This document shows, piece after piece, positions 1 through 8,680 of a stretch of DNA of 63,876 nt. The stretch lies in assembly GCA_015478855.1 (NCBI GenBank), contig JADMKJ010000197.1:1-63876 (forward strand), given 5' to 3'. How positions within the stretch are numbered: position 1 is the first letter of the stretch; every line of letters starts with the position of its first letter. The DNA comes from Proteiniphilum sp. GTDB taxonomy: Bacteria > Bacteroidota > Bacteroidia > Bacteroidales > Dysgonomonadaceae. The position numbers and the translations under genes were made by a program. The notes beneath the pieces were generated by a model. That model searched no databases. It saw only the letters and a list, made by a program, of their open reading frames with translations, and had not been told where the DNA came from.

Positions 1-30
1 ACACAAGTATATGATTAAAGCGAGTTCCAT

Positions 31-1413
31 ATGATACCATTGAAAATTAATAATTTTAATCATATGAATGCAGAAGATCAAAACAAAAACATATTATCCA
101 AAATAGGAATCGATAGCCTGAATGAGATGCAGGTAGCAGCCCTGAATGCGATCACTAATGAGCAGAATGTACTGTTGTTATCACCTACAGGTTCAGGGAA
201 AACGCTTGCTTTTCTCCTGCCCGTTCTTCAATTATTGCAAGAGGATATAAGACAAGTACAATGCTTAATCGTAGTACCGTCGAGGGAGTTGGCCCTACAG
301 ACAGAACAGGTATGGAAAAAGATGGGAACAAAATTCAAAGTAAATGTTTGTTATGGCGGACATGCTCTCGATACCGAACTGAAAAACCTGAGCACTCCAC
401 CGGCTTTGCTTATCGGAACACCCGGACGATTGACCGACCATCTGGAAAGAGAATCTTTTGATACGGGCTCCATTAAAATCCTGGTGCTGGATGAGTTTGA
501 TAAATCCCTGCAGTTAGGTTTCCTGGATGAGATGAATACCATCATCAGTCAACTGCCCTGCTTACAAAAAAGAGTCCTGCTTTCAGCTACATCCGATGTG
601 GAAATTCCGGCCTTTGTAAAGATGGAATCTCCCGTAACGCTTGATTATACTGAAGAAGAGAAAAACGAGGCTCTTTCAGTTAAACTTGTTGTATCACCGG
701 AAAAAGACAAGATCGACTCTTTGTTTCATCTACTCTGTTCCCTCGATCCCGGGCCGGCACTTATCTTCTGTAATCACAGGGAAGTCACGGAACGTATCAG
801 TGATCTATTGAATAAGAAAGGAATAGAGGCCGGATATTACCACGGAGGCATGGATCAGGATGACAGGGAGAGGATCCTCGTCCGCTTCAGAAACGGAAGT
901 CTGCATTATCTGGTTACAACCGATCTGGCAGCCCGCGGCCTGGATATCGCCGAGATGAATCATGTAATACATTATCATCTTCCGGCCACGAAAAGTGAAT
1001 TTGTTCATCGTAACGGGCGTACAGCGCGGATGCTCGCTTCGGGAACCGCTTATATTATCCAATTCAAAGAGGATAAGATGCCGGATTATATTTCCGGTAA
1101 TCTGGATATCTTACCCGTTGCATCAGGAAAACCGTTGCCGGATGCCCCCGAATACCGGACAATTTATGTAAGCGGAGGCAAGAAGAACAAGTTAAATAAA
1201 AGTGATATTGTCGGTTTCTTTTTACAAAAAGGAAAACTTGAGAGATCCGACCTGGGGCTGATCGAAGTGAAAGATTTTATCTCTTTTGTAGCCGTGCGTG
1301 CCTCTGTCGTAAAAACGCTGCTGGCGAATATCCGGGATGAAAAGATGAAGGGTAAAAAGTACAAGATAGAAGTGGCCAGGGATGTAAATAAAATGGGTAA
1401 ACTGCTTGATTGA
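31..1413 (+). CDS. dbpA: DEAD-box RNA helicase, DbpA-like
   Basis: ATP-dependent RNA helicase, probably acting in ribosome assembly. Helicase motifs appear in order: SPTGSGKT (Walker A, residues 51-58), PSRELA (83-88), GTPGRL (129-134), DEFD in place of DEAD (154-157), SAT (185-187), TDLAARGLDI and HRNGRTAR, the last a variant of HRIGRTGR. The final 75 residues or so look like the RRM-type DbpA domain, which in that family binds a 23S rRNA hairpin. This domain is the reason for the DbpA assignment rather than a generic RhlE or CsdA. The start is uncertain: Met12 (position 64) is an alternative. The gene appears to be monocistronic, and the next gene starts 47 nt downstream. Confidence 0.88.
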   Translation: MIPLKINNFNHMNAEDQNKNILSKIGIDSLNEMQVAALNAITNEQNVLLLSPTGSGKTLAFLLPVLQLLQEDIRQVQCLIVVPSRELALQTEQVWKKMGTKFKVNVCYGGHALDTELKNLSTPPALLIGTPGRLTDHLERESFDTGSIKILVLDEFDKSLQLGFLDEMNTIISQLPCLQKRVLLSATSDVEIPAFVKMESPVTLDYTEEEKNEALSVKLVVSPEKDKIDSLFHLLCSLDPGPALIFCNHREVTERISDLLNKKGIEAGYYHGGMDQDDRERILVRFRNGSLHYLVTTDLAARGLDIAEMNHVIHYHLPATKSEFVHRNGRTARMLASGTAYIIQFKEDKMPDYISGNLDILPVASGKPLPDAPEYRTIYVSGGKKNKLNKSDIVGFFLQKGKLERSDLGLIEVKDFISFVAVRASVVKTLLANIRDEKMKGKKYKIEVARDVNKMGKLLD

Positions 1414-1460
1414 ATAAGTTTATTTCCTATTTTTGACACAGTAAACATTTTAAAAAGCAG

Positions 1461-2357
1461 ATGAAAAAATTATCACGGCGCAGTTTTCTCCGTACGGGTC
1501 TTGTCGGTTTTGCAGGTCTTTCGATTGTCAGACCGGGATCATTTGAATTAAACCATTTATCACCTGTTGCTGTTGACAAAGTTCAATTAGGCAATAGCGG
1601 ACTAAAGGTCTCCCGGATCGCTCTGGGTACAGGCTCTAAAGGGGGTTCCAAAGCATCGAACCAGACCCGGCTGGGGATGGATCAATTTGCAGATCTGGCC
1701 CACCACGCTTATGACAGGGGGATCAGCTTCTTCGATATGGCAGACTCCTACGGCTCACATCAATATGTAGGAAATGCCATTAAAACCCTGCCGCGTGAGA
1801 AGATAACCCTGCTCACAAAAATCTGGACCCACGAAGATGGTTCAGACAGAAATGTACCTGTACGTGATTCCCTTGATCGTTACAGGCTGGAGATGGGCAC
1901 CGATTATATAGATATTGTGTTGATGCACTGTTTGATGCAGGGAGGATGGAGCAGCAACCGCAAACACTATATGGAGGGACTGTCAAAAGCCAAAGAGGAG
2001 GGCATCATCAAAGCTGTAGGTGTCTCCTGCCACAATTGGGATGCCATGGTGGAAGCGGTGGATAATCCATGGATGGATGTGATTATGGCCCGTATCAATC
2101 CTTTCCGGAGTCATATGGATGGCACTCCCGACATGGTGAAAGAGTTGCTGGGTAAAGCGAAGAAGAACGGCATAGGCGTAATCGGCATGAAGATCTTCGG
2201 TGAAGGAAGCCACGTGAGTGATAGTGAGCGAGAGCAATCCCTTCAATTTGCGCTTACCAGGGCCAATATTCACTGCATGACATTAGGCATGGAATCCACC
2301 TCTCATATTGACGATGCTGTGGTAAGGGTAATGACTAAAGTGATGGATAGTTACTGA
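1461..2357 (+). CDS. Tat-exported aldo/keto reductase
   Basis: NAD(P)H-dependent oxidoreductase of the aldo/keto reductase superfamily, probably periplasmic. The N terminus has a twin-arginine signal (RRSFLRTG from residue 6, followed by a hydrophobic stretch), as in many Bacteroidetes oxidoreductases exported folded with cofactor. Catalytic tetrad candidates are Asp and Tyr in FFDMADSYG, Lys in LLTKIW and His in DIVLMHCL. The length of 298 residues is about normal for a family member with a leader. The substrate cannot be read from the sequence. It follows the helicase by 47 nt, with no evident functional link. Confidence 0.85.
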   Translation: MKKLSRRSFLRTGLVGFAGLSIVRPGSFELNHLSPVAVDKVQLGNSGLKVSRIALGTGSKGGSKASNQTRLGMDQFADLAHHAYDRGISFFDMADSYGSHQYVGNAIKTLPREKITLLTKIWTHEDGSDRNVPVRDSLDRYRLEMGTDYIDIVLMHCLMQGGWSSNRKHYMEGLSKAKEEGIIKAVGVSCHNWDAMVEAVDNPWMDVIMARINPFRSHMDGTPDMVKELLGKAKKNGIGVIGMKIFGEGSHVSDSEREQSLQFALTRANIHCMTLGMESTSHIDDAVVRVMTKVMDSY

Positions 2358-2431
2358 ATCTCCGTATAAATCTTAATTTTATCGTATAAAAAAGGTTTAA
2401 ATATTATTTAACGTTAAATCTGTGCCCATAA

Positions 2432-2462
2432 ATTAAACATATGATTTAATCATTTGTTTAAT
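2432..2462. promoter_or_regulatory. Palindromic operator, probably for the adjacent TetR regulator
   Basis: A 31-bp almost perfect palindrome: outer arms ATTAAACA (2432-2439) and TGTTTAAT (2455-2462), inner arms ATGAT (2441-2445) and ATCAT (2449-2453). The only asymmetry is at the centre and at one T/T pair. It lies 42 nt before the tetR start and overlaps the -33 box. TetR-family dimers bind such sites, so autoregulation of the efflux operon is inferred. Confidence 0.7.
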
Positions 2463-2484
2463 TCAAGTGATTCCTCTACTTTTG
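2453..2484 (+). promoter_or_regulatory. Bacteroidetes-type promoter of the tetR-efflux operon
   Basis: TTTG (2453-2456), a 20-nt spacer and TACTTTTG (2477-2484) match the Bacteroidetes consensus TTTG-N19-21-TAnnTTTG. The predicted transcription start is near 2490, just before the tetR ATG. The -33 box lies inside the right arm of the palindrome. Confidence 0.72.
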
Positions 2485-2503
2485 TCTTAGAAAAAATAAT
2501 GAT

Positions 2504-3091
2504 ATGGAAACAATGACGACCGAACAGAAAATATTGAAGGCGGCTGATAAGATATTCACCCAGAAGGGGTATGCAGCCACCAGAACCAGAGATATTGCCG
2601 AGGAAGCAGGGACTAATCTGGCGCTGCTGAACTACTATTTCGGCAGTAAAGAGAGGTTGTTTAAATATGTGGTACAAGGGAAGCTGAAGATGTTGCTTGG
2701 TGCGATGGGGCCGGCTTTATCTGACGGGCAAATATCTCTTGAAGAGAAGATTAGCCTGATCACGGAAAATTATACCAGCCTGTTGCTTGAGAATGAGGAG
2801 CTACCCATTTTCATCCTCAATGAGCTCACGGTGAACAGGGAGCTTTTTGCGAAGATCACACAAAATACGCGTCAGATAGCCCAACCGGTCATTGAAAAGC
2901 AATTGAAGGAGAGAGGTATTGAAATATCAGCAACGGATTTAATCATCAATGTATTGAGCATGACCCTGTTCCCTTTTGTTGCAAAACCTCTGATCACATC
3001 ATCGGGGTTGGTCAAAGAAGAGGAGTTTGTGGAGTTTGTAACTGAGAGGAAAAAGAAAATTATCGAGTGGATCATAAAAATAACCCTTTAA
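2504..3091 (+). CDS. TetR/AcrR-family transcriptional regulator
   Basis: DNA-binding repressor. Residues of about 8-55 form a TetR-type helix-turn-helix (KILKAADKIFTQKG, then ARTRDIAEEAGTNLALLNYYF), and the rest is the variable helical ligand domain. The length of 195 residues is typical. It is the first gene of a run of eight same-strand genes ending in an ABC exporter, so the inducer is probably an export substrate. The 31-bp palindrome just upstream is the natural operator. The tolC-like gene begins 11 nt after its stop. Confidence 0.9.
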   Translation: METMTTEQKILKAADKIFTQKGYAATRTRDIAEEAGTNLALLNYYFGSKERLFKYVVQGKLKMLLGAMGPALSDGQISLEEKISLITENYTSLLLENEELPIFILNELTVNRELFAKITQNTRQIAQPVIEKQLKERGIEISATDLIINVLSMTLFPFVAKPLITSSGLVKEEEFVEFVTERKKKIIEWIIKITL

Positions 3092-3102
3092 ATAATGAAA
3101 TT

Positions 3103-4383
3103 ATGAATCATAGCGTATCTCTTCTATTAACGGGGTTAATCTGGATGAACAGCATACTGGTTCCTGCGCAGATCATCACGCTGGATCAGATGCAGGAGAA
3201 GGCAAGAACAAACTATCCTGCCATTACCCGGTATGACCTCATTGAAAAGACAAAAAATTTCAGTATTGAGAATGCGAACAAGGCATATCTGCCGCAAGGG
3301 ACGCTGAGTGCGCAGGCAACATGGCAGTCCGATGTAACCTATATCGATATGGATCTGCCGGAAGGGATGCCTCCCCTCAATATTCCGGTGCCCGATCAGG
3401 ATCAATACAGGGTAGTGGCCGAGCTGAACCAGCTGCTCTGGGACGGAGGGGCTGTCACAGCTCAGAAGAAGAGCCTGGAAGCCAATGCAGAACTGGAGAA
3501 GAATCAGCTGGACGCAGAGATTTACACCTTGAGAGAGCGTGTGAATAATCTCTATTTCGGCATTTTGCTGATGAAAGGAAATCTGCAGCAACAGGAGATC
3601 CTGGAGAAAGAGCTGCAACGCAACTACGACAACGTGCAGACCTACGTGAACAACGGTGTGGCCAATGAAGCCGACCTGAGTGCGGTGAAGGTGGAACAGC
3701 TGAAGGCGGGACAACAGCGCATCCGGCTGGAATCGACGCTGGATGCCTATATCCAGATGTTATCGGTACTTGTGGGAGAATCACTCCATAAGAAGATGAC
3801 TTTTGTAAAACCCGACCCCGATACTGAACTGATATCTCCCGTGATCAACCGCCCGGAGCTGAAGATGTTCAGTGCACAGGAGGAGGCGATAGAATCACAG
3901 AAATCGTTGCTGAGGGCAAAGAATATGCCTAAGCTGGGCGCCTTTGCACAGGGGGGCTACGGTAAACCGGGGCTCAATATGTTCGACACCGAATTTTCAC
4001 CTTATTTTTTAGGGGGGATCCGCCTCTCGTGGAACTTTGGTAATCTCTACACGCTGAATAATGATAAGAAGAAGATTGATCTGCAGAAACAGACCGTGAA
4101 CACGCAGAAGGAGACCTTCCTGCATCATCTGTATATGGTGATACCGCAACAACAGATTGAGATTGAAAAATATAAAATGACGATGCAGGATGATGACGAG
4201 ATTATACGCCATCAGACATTGATGCGCAAAGCGGCAGAGGTGAAGGTGGAGAATGGCACGATGTCCGTCTCAGATCTGATGAAAGAGATCAATGCCGAGG
4301 AGGCAGCCAAACAGGCGAAAACATTGCATGAAACGCAATACCTCATGTCGGTCTACGCACTGAAACATACCACGAACCAGTAA
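3103..4383 (+). CDS. TolC-family outer-membrane efflux protein
   Basis: Outer-membrane channel of a tripartite exporter. I chose ATG 3103 rather than an upstream start at 3067 because it follows the tetR stop and opens directly with a signal peptide (MNHSVSLLLTGLIW, cleavage near PAQ). The mature protein shows the long heptad-rich helices of the TolC fold in two halves, with conserved Asn/Asp turns. Its length of 426 residues fits the family. The following genes supply the adaptor, ATPases and permeases, so it probably forms the exit duct of that pump. Confidence 0.88.
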   Translation: MNHSVSLLLTGLIWMNSILVPAQIITLDQMQEKARTNYPAITRYDLIEKTKNFSIENANKAYLPQGTLSAQATWQSDVTYIDMDLPEGMPPLNIPVPDQDQYRVVAELNQLLWDGGAVTAQKKSLEANAELEKNQLDAEIYTLRERVNNLYFGILLMKGNLQQQEILEKELQRNYDNVQTYVNNGVANEADLSAVKVEQLKAGQQRIRLESTLDAYIQMLSVLVGESLHKKMTFVKPDPDTELISPVINRPELKMFSAQEEAIESQKSLLRAKNMPKLGAFAQGGYGKPGLNMFDTEFSPYFLGGIRLSWNFGNLYTLNNDKKKIDLQKQTVNTQKETFLHHLYMVIPQQQIEIEKYKMTMQDDDEIIRHQTLMRKAAEVKVENGTMSVSDLMKEINAEEAAKQAKTLHETQYLMSVYALKHTTNQ

Positions 4384-4757
4384 ATAAGCTGCTGAACTAT
4401 CGCATGTTCAAAAAATTGAAGTAGAAACAGCTAAAGATGAGACCTACAAAAGTTTTGTGGGGACCCATTGACCTCAAGGAATGTAAAAAGAGCAGCTGTT
4501 TGAAGCGAAGCGAGTTCTGCTCTTTTAGTGAATATTTGCGATAAGCCAAATGGGTAGAAGACAAGTTTACTTGTATTTATACCATGGCGAGCAAATATCT
4601 ACGTTAGTGAACGAGGTCAAGCATGGGTCACAAAACATTGTTAGTCGATAATTTAGCTGTATACAAAGCATGCGAAACATAAATAAGCTGTAAGCTGAAA
4701 GCCGTGAGCAGTATGCGGCACCAGATAAAAAAATAAAGCATAAAATAACATCGAACT
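4384..4757. other. Long intergenic region inside the efflux operon
   Basis: A 374-nt gap between the tolC-like and hlyD-like genes without a plausible coding frame. Its centre is the folded inverted-repeat element described separately. The remainder is AT-rich, with a short TAAGCTGTAAGCTGAAAGC stretch near 4683-4701 that resembles the GCTGAAA heptamer found elsewhere in the window. No Bacteroidetes promoter is evident before the hlyD-like gene. Confidence 0.6.
4453..4635. other. Structured inverted-repeat element (possible ncRNA or MITE-like repeat)
   Basis: Three nested or adjacent helices can be drawn by eye. The closing helix pairs TTTTGTG (4453-4459), ACCCAT (4463-4468) and TGACCTC (4469-4475) with CACAAAA (4629-4635), ATGGGT (4623-4628) and GAGGTCA (4613-4619), with a GGG bulge on one side and AGC on the other. 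A second hairpin pairs AAAAGAGCAG (4486-4495) with CTGCTCTTTT (4517-4526). A third pairs ATATTTGC (4532-4539) with GCAAATAT (4591-4598) and encloses an ACAAG/CTTGT hairpin (4561-4574). The result is a three-way junction. I do not recognise the family. Confidence 0.5.
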
Positions 4758-5675
4758 ATGAAACCATTTCATTTACTCACAACATTACCCCTGTTATCCC
4801 TTTCATTCCTGCTGTTTTCATGCAGCAACGGCAGCGAGGAATATGATGCCACCGGATCCTTTGAAGCCACGGAAATCATCGTCTCTTCTCAGGCTAACGG
4901 ACGCATCCTGGCACTGCATGTGAACGAGGGTGAGCAGCTGCAGAAAGAGCAGATTGTAGGCAGGATAGACAGTACGCAGCTCTACCTCCAGAAGATGAGC
5001 CTCCTCTCCAACGCAAAAGGTGTCCGTGCCCAGCAACCTGATATCAGCAAGCAGACATCTGCCATCCAGGATCAGATCAAAACCCTGAAACGGGAGAAGG
5101 CCCGTGTAGAGAGGCTGATTGCCGCCAATGCGGCCAACCGGAAGCAGCTGGATGATATTGAATCGCAGCTGGAGGTGCTGCAGAGCCAGCTCTCAGCACA
5201 AACATCCATCCTGCAAAAAAACAGCCAGCACATCTCTGCACAGAGTTCCACCATTGATATACAGGTGGCACAACTGGACGATCAGCTGGAGAAGACGCGG
5301 ATCACATCTCCCATCACCGGCACGGTACTGAACAGATATGCCGAAACGGGTGAACTGGCTACCATGGGTACGCCTCTCTTCAAGATTGCCGACACCGGCA
5401 CCCTCTTCCTGAGGGCTTATGTGACGAACGACCAGCTGGCTTTGATCAAACTGAACGATGAGGTGACAGTGCGGGTGGATGACGGAGAGGGCGGCATGAG
5501 GTCATATAAAGGAGAGATCAGCTGGATATCCGATAAATCGGAGTTTACCCCCAAAACCATACAGACCAAAAACGAACGGGCCAACCTTGTGTATGCATTG
5601 AGGATAGCTGTTCACAACGATGGCTTTCTGAAGATAGGCATGTATGGCGAGGTGAAGTTTACATCACCCCGGTAG
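4758..5675 (+). CDS. HlyD-family periplasmic adaptor lipoprotein
   Basis: Membrane-fusion protein linking the inner-membrane ABC permeases to the TolC-like channel. The signal peptide ends in the lipobox LFSC with acylated Cys22, so it is probably anchored as a lipoprotein. There follow a first half of a lipoyl domain (residues 40-75), a coiled-coil hairpin rich in Gln and Leu (about 85-180), the second lipoyl half (ITSPITGTVL) and a beta-barrel domain. At 305 residues it is compact, like YbhG or YhiI. It is followed 60 nt later by the first ATPase gene. Confidence 0.9.
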   Translation: MKPFHLLTTLPLLSLSFLLFSCSNGSEEYDATGSFEATEIIVSSQANGRILALHVNEGEQLQKEQIVGRIDSTQLYLQKMSLLSNAKGVRAQQPDISKQTSAIQDQIKTLKREKARVERLIAANAANRKQLDDIESQLEVLQSQLSAQTSILQKNSQHISAQSSTIDIQVAQLDDQLEKTRITSPITGTVLNRYAETGELATMGTPLFKIADTGTLFLRAYVTNDQLALIKLNDEVTVRVDDGEGGMRSYKGEISWISDKSEFTPKTIQTKNERANLVYALRIAVHNDGFLKIGMYGEVKFTSPR

Positions 5676-5735
5676 CATGCGCTACCGATCTCACAATGAC
5701 TCAACTGCGGAGCAGATCATAAAGACGACAACAAA

Positions 5736-6632
5736 ATGATTGAAGTAAAAGATATACATAAGCGTTACGCCAAAGGGAAGGTGCATGCACTCAAGGGCGT
5801 CTCCTTCTCAGTGGAAGATGGTGAGATCTTTGGTGTGATCGGACCCGATGGAGCCGGCAAATCATCGCTTTTCCGGATCCTCACCTCGCTACTGCTGCCC
5901 GACAGTGGCACTGCCATCATGAACGGGTATGATGTGGTGAAAGATTACCGGAAGATCAGGCAGATCATCGGCTATATGCCGGGGCGGTTTTCACTCTACC
6001 AGGATCTGAGCGTGGAGGAAAACCTGACGTTCTTCGCTACGCTCTTCAATACGACCATTGAAGAGAACTACCACCTGATCAGGGATATTTATCAGCAGAT
6101 AGAACCCTTTAAAAAACGACGTGCAGGCGCTCTTTCCGGCGGGATGAAACAGAAGCTGGCACTGAGTTGTGCATTGATTCATAAACCGGAGATACTGATC
6201 CTGGATGAACCGACGACAGGGGTAGATCCTGTTTCAAGGAAAGAGTTCTGGGACATGCTGGGGCGGCTGAAAGAACAGGGGATTATTATCCTCGTTTCCA
6301 CGGCATATATGGATGAAGCGAGCCGCTGCGACAGAATCGCGCTGATTCGTGAAGGGGAGTTTATCGCGAACAACACCCCACAGGGTATCATCGATGATTA
6401 CTCCGGGGTATTGTGGTCGGTAGAAGGCAGCCGCATGTCCGCCCTGCTCTCGGCGCTGCGCGGTTTCTCCGCGATCAGGACCAGCTTCGCATTTGGCGAC
6501 AAGCATCATATCACCGTAGAGGAAACATTGCGTCCCGATGAGCTGAGGCAATACCTTGCAGGTAAGGGATTCAGTGATGTGCATATCGCCCTCGTCACAC
6601 CCACAGTAGAAGATTGCTTCATGGCTATTTGA
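5736..6632 (+). CDS. ABC transporter ATP-binding protein
   Basis: Nucleotide-binding subunit of the ABC-2 exporter. Walker A is GPDGAGKS (residues 36-43), the signature LSGGMKQ (133-139) and Walker B ILILDEP (153-159), all canonical. The last 80 residues form an accessory domain typical of drug-export ATPases. It lies 22 nt before a second, different ATPase gene. This two-gene arrangement corresponds to the two halves of the fused ATPase YbhF in the YbhGFSR exporter. Confidence 0.92.
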   Translation: MIEVKDIHKRYAKGKVHALKGVSFSVEDGEIFGVIGPDGAGKSSLFRILTSLLLPDSGTAIMNGYDVVKDYRKIRQIIGYMPGRFSLYQDLSVEENLTFFATLFNTTIEENYHLIRDIYQQIEPFKKRRAGALSGGMKQKLALSCALIHKPEILILDEPTTGVDPVSRKEFWDMLGRLKEQGIIILVSTAYMDEASRCDRIALIREGEFIANNTPQGIIDDYSGVLWSVEGSRMSALLSALRGFSAIRTSFAFGDKHHITVEETLRPDELRQYLAGKGFSDVHIALVTPTVEDCFMAI

Positions 6633-6654
6633 AAGTGAAAAATGAAAAAAGAGG

Positions 6655-7395
6655 ATGATGAATAAAGTAATAGAGGTTTCGGACCTGACGAAGATGTTCG
6701 GCAATTTTACGGCGGTAGATCATATCACTTTTGATGTGAGGGAGGGAGAGATCTTCGGGTTTCTCGGTGCCAACGGTGCCGGAAAGACTACGGCGATGCA
6801 GATGCTTTGCGGTATAAGTATGCCGACTGCGGGTGAAGGATCCGTGGCAGGTTATGACATCATCAAGGAGAATGAGATGATCAAACGGAATATAGGCTAT
6901 ATGAGTCAGAAGTTCTCTCTGTATGAGGACCTCAGGGTGTGGGAGAACATCCGGCTGTTCGGCGGCATCTACGGACTCACCGACAGGGTGATTGCGGAAA
7001 AGACCGATGAGCTGTTGAAGCGATTGGATTTTCAACAGGAGCGTAACACACTGGTGAAATATCTGCCGCTGGGGTGGAAACAGAAACTGGCATTCTCCGT
7101 GGCCATCTTTCATGAGCCCAGGATCGTCTTTCTGGATGAACCCACAGGGGGAGTCGACCCGGCCATGCGGCGTCAGTTCTGGGAGATGATCTATGAGGCG
7201 GCCGACCAGGGCATCACGGTCTTCGTGACCACCCACTACATGGACGAGGCGGAGTATTGCAACCGGGTGTCCATCATGGTGGATGGCCGCATCGATGCCC
7301 TGGACACACCGGCCGAACTACGTCGCAGCTTCAACGCCGACTCCATGGATGAGGTGTTCCGGCAACTGGCACGCAAAGCGCAACGGGGCGATTAA
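6655..7395 (+). CDS. ABC transporter ATP-binding protein with divergent signature motif
   Basis: Second nucleotide-binding subunit. Walker A GANGAGKTT (residues 38-46) and Walker B VFLDEP are intact, but the ABC signature reads LPLGWKQ (137-143) instead of LSGGxKQ, lacking the Ser and the first Gly. From memory, similar LPLG signatures occur in the second half of YbhF-like fused ATPases, so this is probably a functional asymmetric partner for the preceding ATPase and not decay. The start codon was chosen 22 nt after the upstream stop. Confidence 0.9.
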   Translation: MMNKVIEVSDLTKMFGNFTAVDHITFDVREGEIFGFLGANGAGKTTAMQMLCGISMPTAGEGSVAGYDIIKENEMIKRNIGYMSQKFSLYEDLRVWENIRLFGGIYGLTDRVIAEKTDELLKRLDFQQERNTLVKYLPLGWKQKLAFSVAIFHEPRIVFLDEPTGGVDPAMRRQFWEMIYEAADQGITVFVTTHYMDEAEYCNRVSIMVDGRIDALDTPAELRRSFNADSMDEVFRQLARKAQRGD

Positions 7396-7456
7396 CCGAC
7401 GGACAGGCGGGCTTCATGCAACGCAGCAGGGTTGATTATCAAAAACATCAAAGGAA

Positions 7457-8560
7457 ATGAAACAGTTTATTGCATTTATACATAAAGAGTTCTATCATAT
7501 CTTCCGCGATAACAGAACGTTGCTGGTGATACTGGGGATGCCCGTAGTGGAGATACTGCTGTTTGGCTTTGCCATCAACATGGAAGTGCAGGATATCCGC
7601 GTGGCTGTTTACGATCCCACCCCTGATGCACTCACCACCGGCATTGCAGAGCGCATACGACAGAACAGCTACTTCAATTACCAGGGTAACGTACAGTCGA
7701 TGGAGAAGATGGAGGCTTCAATGCGAAAAGGAGAACTTGATCTGGCTGTTGTCTTTCAGCAAAACTTCCAGGAGAGCCTCGTGCACTCCGGAGAAGGGGC
7801 TGTGCAACTGCTCTCCAACAGCTCCGACCCCAACAGGGGGTCTATCGCCGCAACCTATGCCACGGCCATCATTGCAGGTTATCAGATGGAACAGATGGAG
7901 ATCAGCGAGATACCTTTTCAGATTAAGACCGAAAACAGGATGATCTATAATCCGCTGATGAAATCCTCCTATATGTTTGTGCCGGGTATCATGGGGCTGG
8001 TGCTGATGATCATCTGTACCATCATGACCTCTGTCTCCATCATCCGCGAAAAGGAGCGCGGCACCATGGAGGTGCTGCTGGCATCACCACTGAAACAGGG
8101 AACCATGATCTTTGCCAAGACCATACCCTATATGATCATATCCATGATCGACCTGGTCATTATCCTGCTGCTTAGTTATTTTGTGCTGGATGTCCCCATC
8201 AACGGCAGCCTGCTGCTGCTCCTGTTGATCTCTCTCATCTACATCACCCTCACGCTGTCGTACGGACTGACCATCTCCACCATGGTCAACAAACAGGTCA
8301 ATGCGGTCATCGTCTCGGCTATCACCGCAATGATCCCTGTGCTGATGCTCTCAGGAATGATCTTCCCCATAGAGAGCATGCCCCCGGTGCTTCAGGCCTT
8401 CTCGACCATCGTTCCTGCACGATGGTTTATTGATGCGGTGAGGAAGGTCATGATTCAGGGACAGGGAATAATGATGGTATGGAAAGAGATGCTCGTATTA
8501 ACGGGAATGACCCTCCTCCTGTTAGGGGTTACGATTTTAAAGACCAAGAAAAGACTTTAA
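7457..8560 (+). CDS. ABC-2 type permease, first of two
   Basis: Membrane subunit of the exporter. It has one N-terminal membrane segment, a periplasmic loop of about 130 residues, then five hydrophobic segments, and the conserved ABC-2 patch EKERGTMEVLLASPL. At 367 residues it matches YbhS/YbhR. It pairs with the permease encoded at 8752, with which it shares the fold and the IREKE/MEKEN region but not close sequence identity. A tract of tandem repeats separates the two genes. Confidence 0.92.
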   Translation: MKQFIAFIHKEFYHIFRDNRTLLVILGMPVVEILLFGFAINMEVQDIRVAVYDPTPDALTTGIAERIRQNSYFNYQGNVQSMEKMEASMRKGELDLAVVFQQNFQESLVHSGEGAVQLLSNSSDPNRGSIAATYATAIIAGYQMEQMEISEIPFQIKTENRMIYNPLMKSSYMFVPGIMGLVLMIICTIMTSVSIIREKERGTMEVLLASPLKQGTMIFAKTIPYMIISMIDLVIILLLSYFVLDVPINGSLLLLLLISLIYITLTLSYGLTISTMVNKQVNAVIVSAITAMIPVLMLSGMIFPIESMPPVLQAFSTIVPARWFIDAVRKVMIQGQGIMMVWKEMLVLTGMTLLLLGVTILKTKKRL

Positions 8561-8561
8561 C

Positions 8562-8673
8562 GTTAGTAGGTTAGTAGGTTAGTAGGTTAGTAGGTTAATA
8601 GGTTAGTAAGTTAGTAAGTTAATAGGTAAGTAAGTTAGTAAAATAATAGGTTAGTAAGTTCTTAGGTTTATAA
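8562..8673 (+). repeat. Octamer tandem repeat GTTAGTAG
   Basis: Fourteen consecutive 8-bp units beginning with four exact copies of GTTAGTAG (8562-8593), then variants such as GTTAATAG, GTTAGTAA and GTAAGTAA that decay toward the right. It starts one base after the stop of the first permease gene, inside an operon. Confidence 0.9.
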
Positions 8674-8680
8674 GTTGGTC

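Noticed and set aside
3136-3784. Two long minus-strand frames over the tolC-like gene
   Set aside because: They oppose a gene with clear TolC features and lie inside a plus-strand operon.
4453-4635. Transposon or group II intron as explanation of the folded element
   Set aside because: No transposase or reverse transcriptase, no target duplication visible and no intron 5' GUGYG or domain V signature. Kept as an unclassified structured element.
6655-7395. Second ATPase as a pseudogene because of its signature motif
   Set aside because: Walker A and B are intact, the frame is complete, and YbhF-like proteins tolerate this change.
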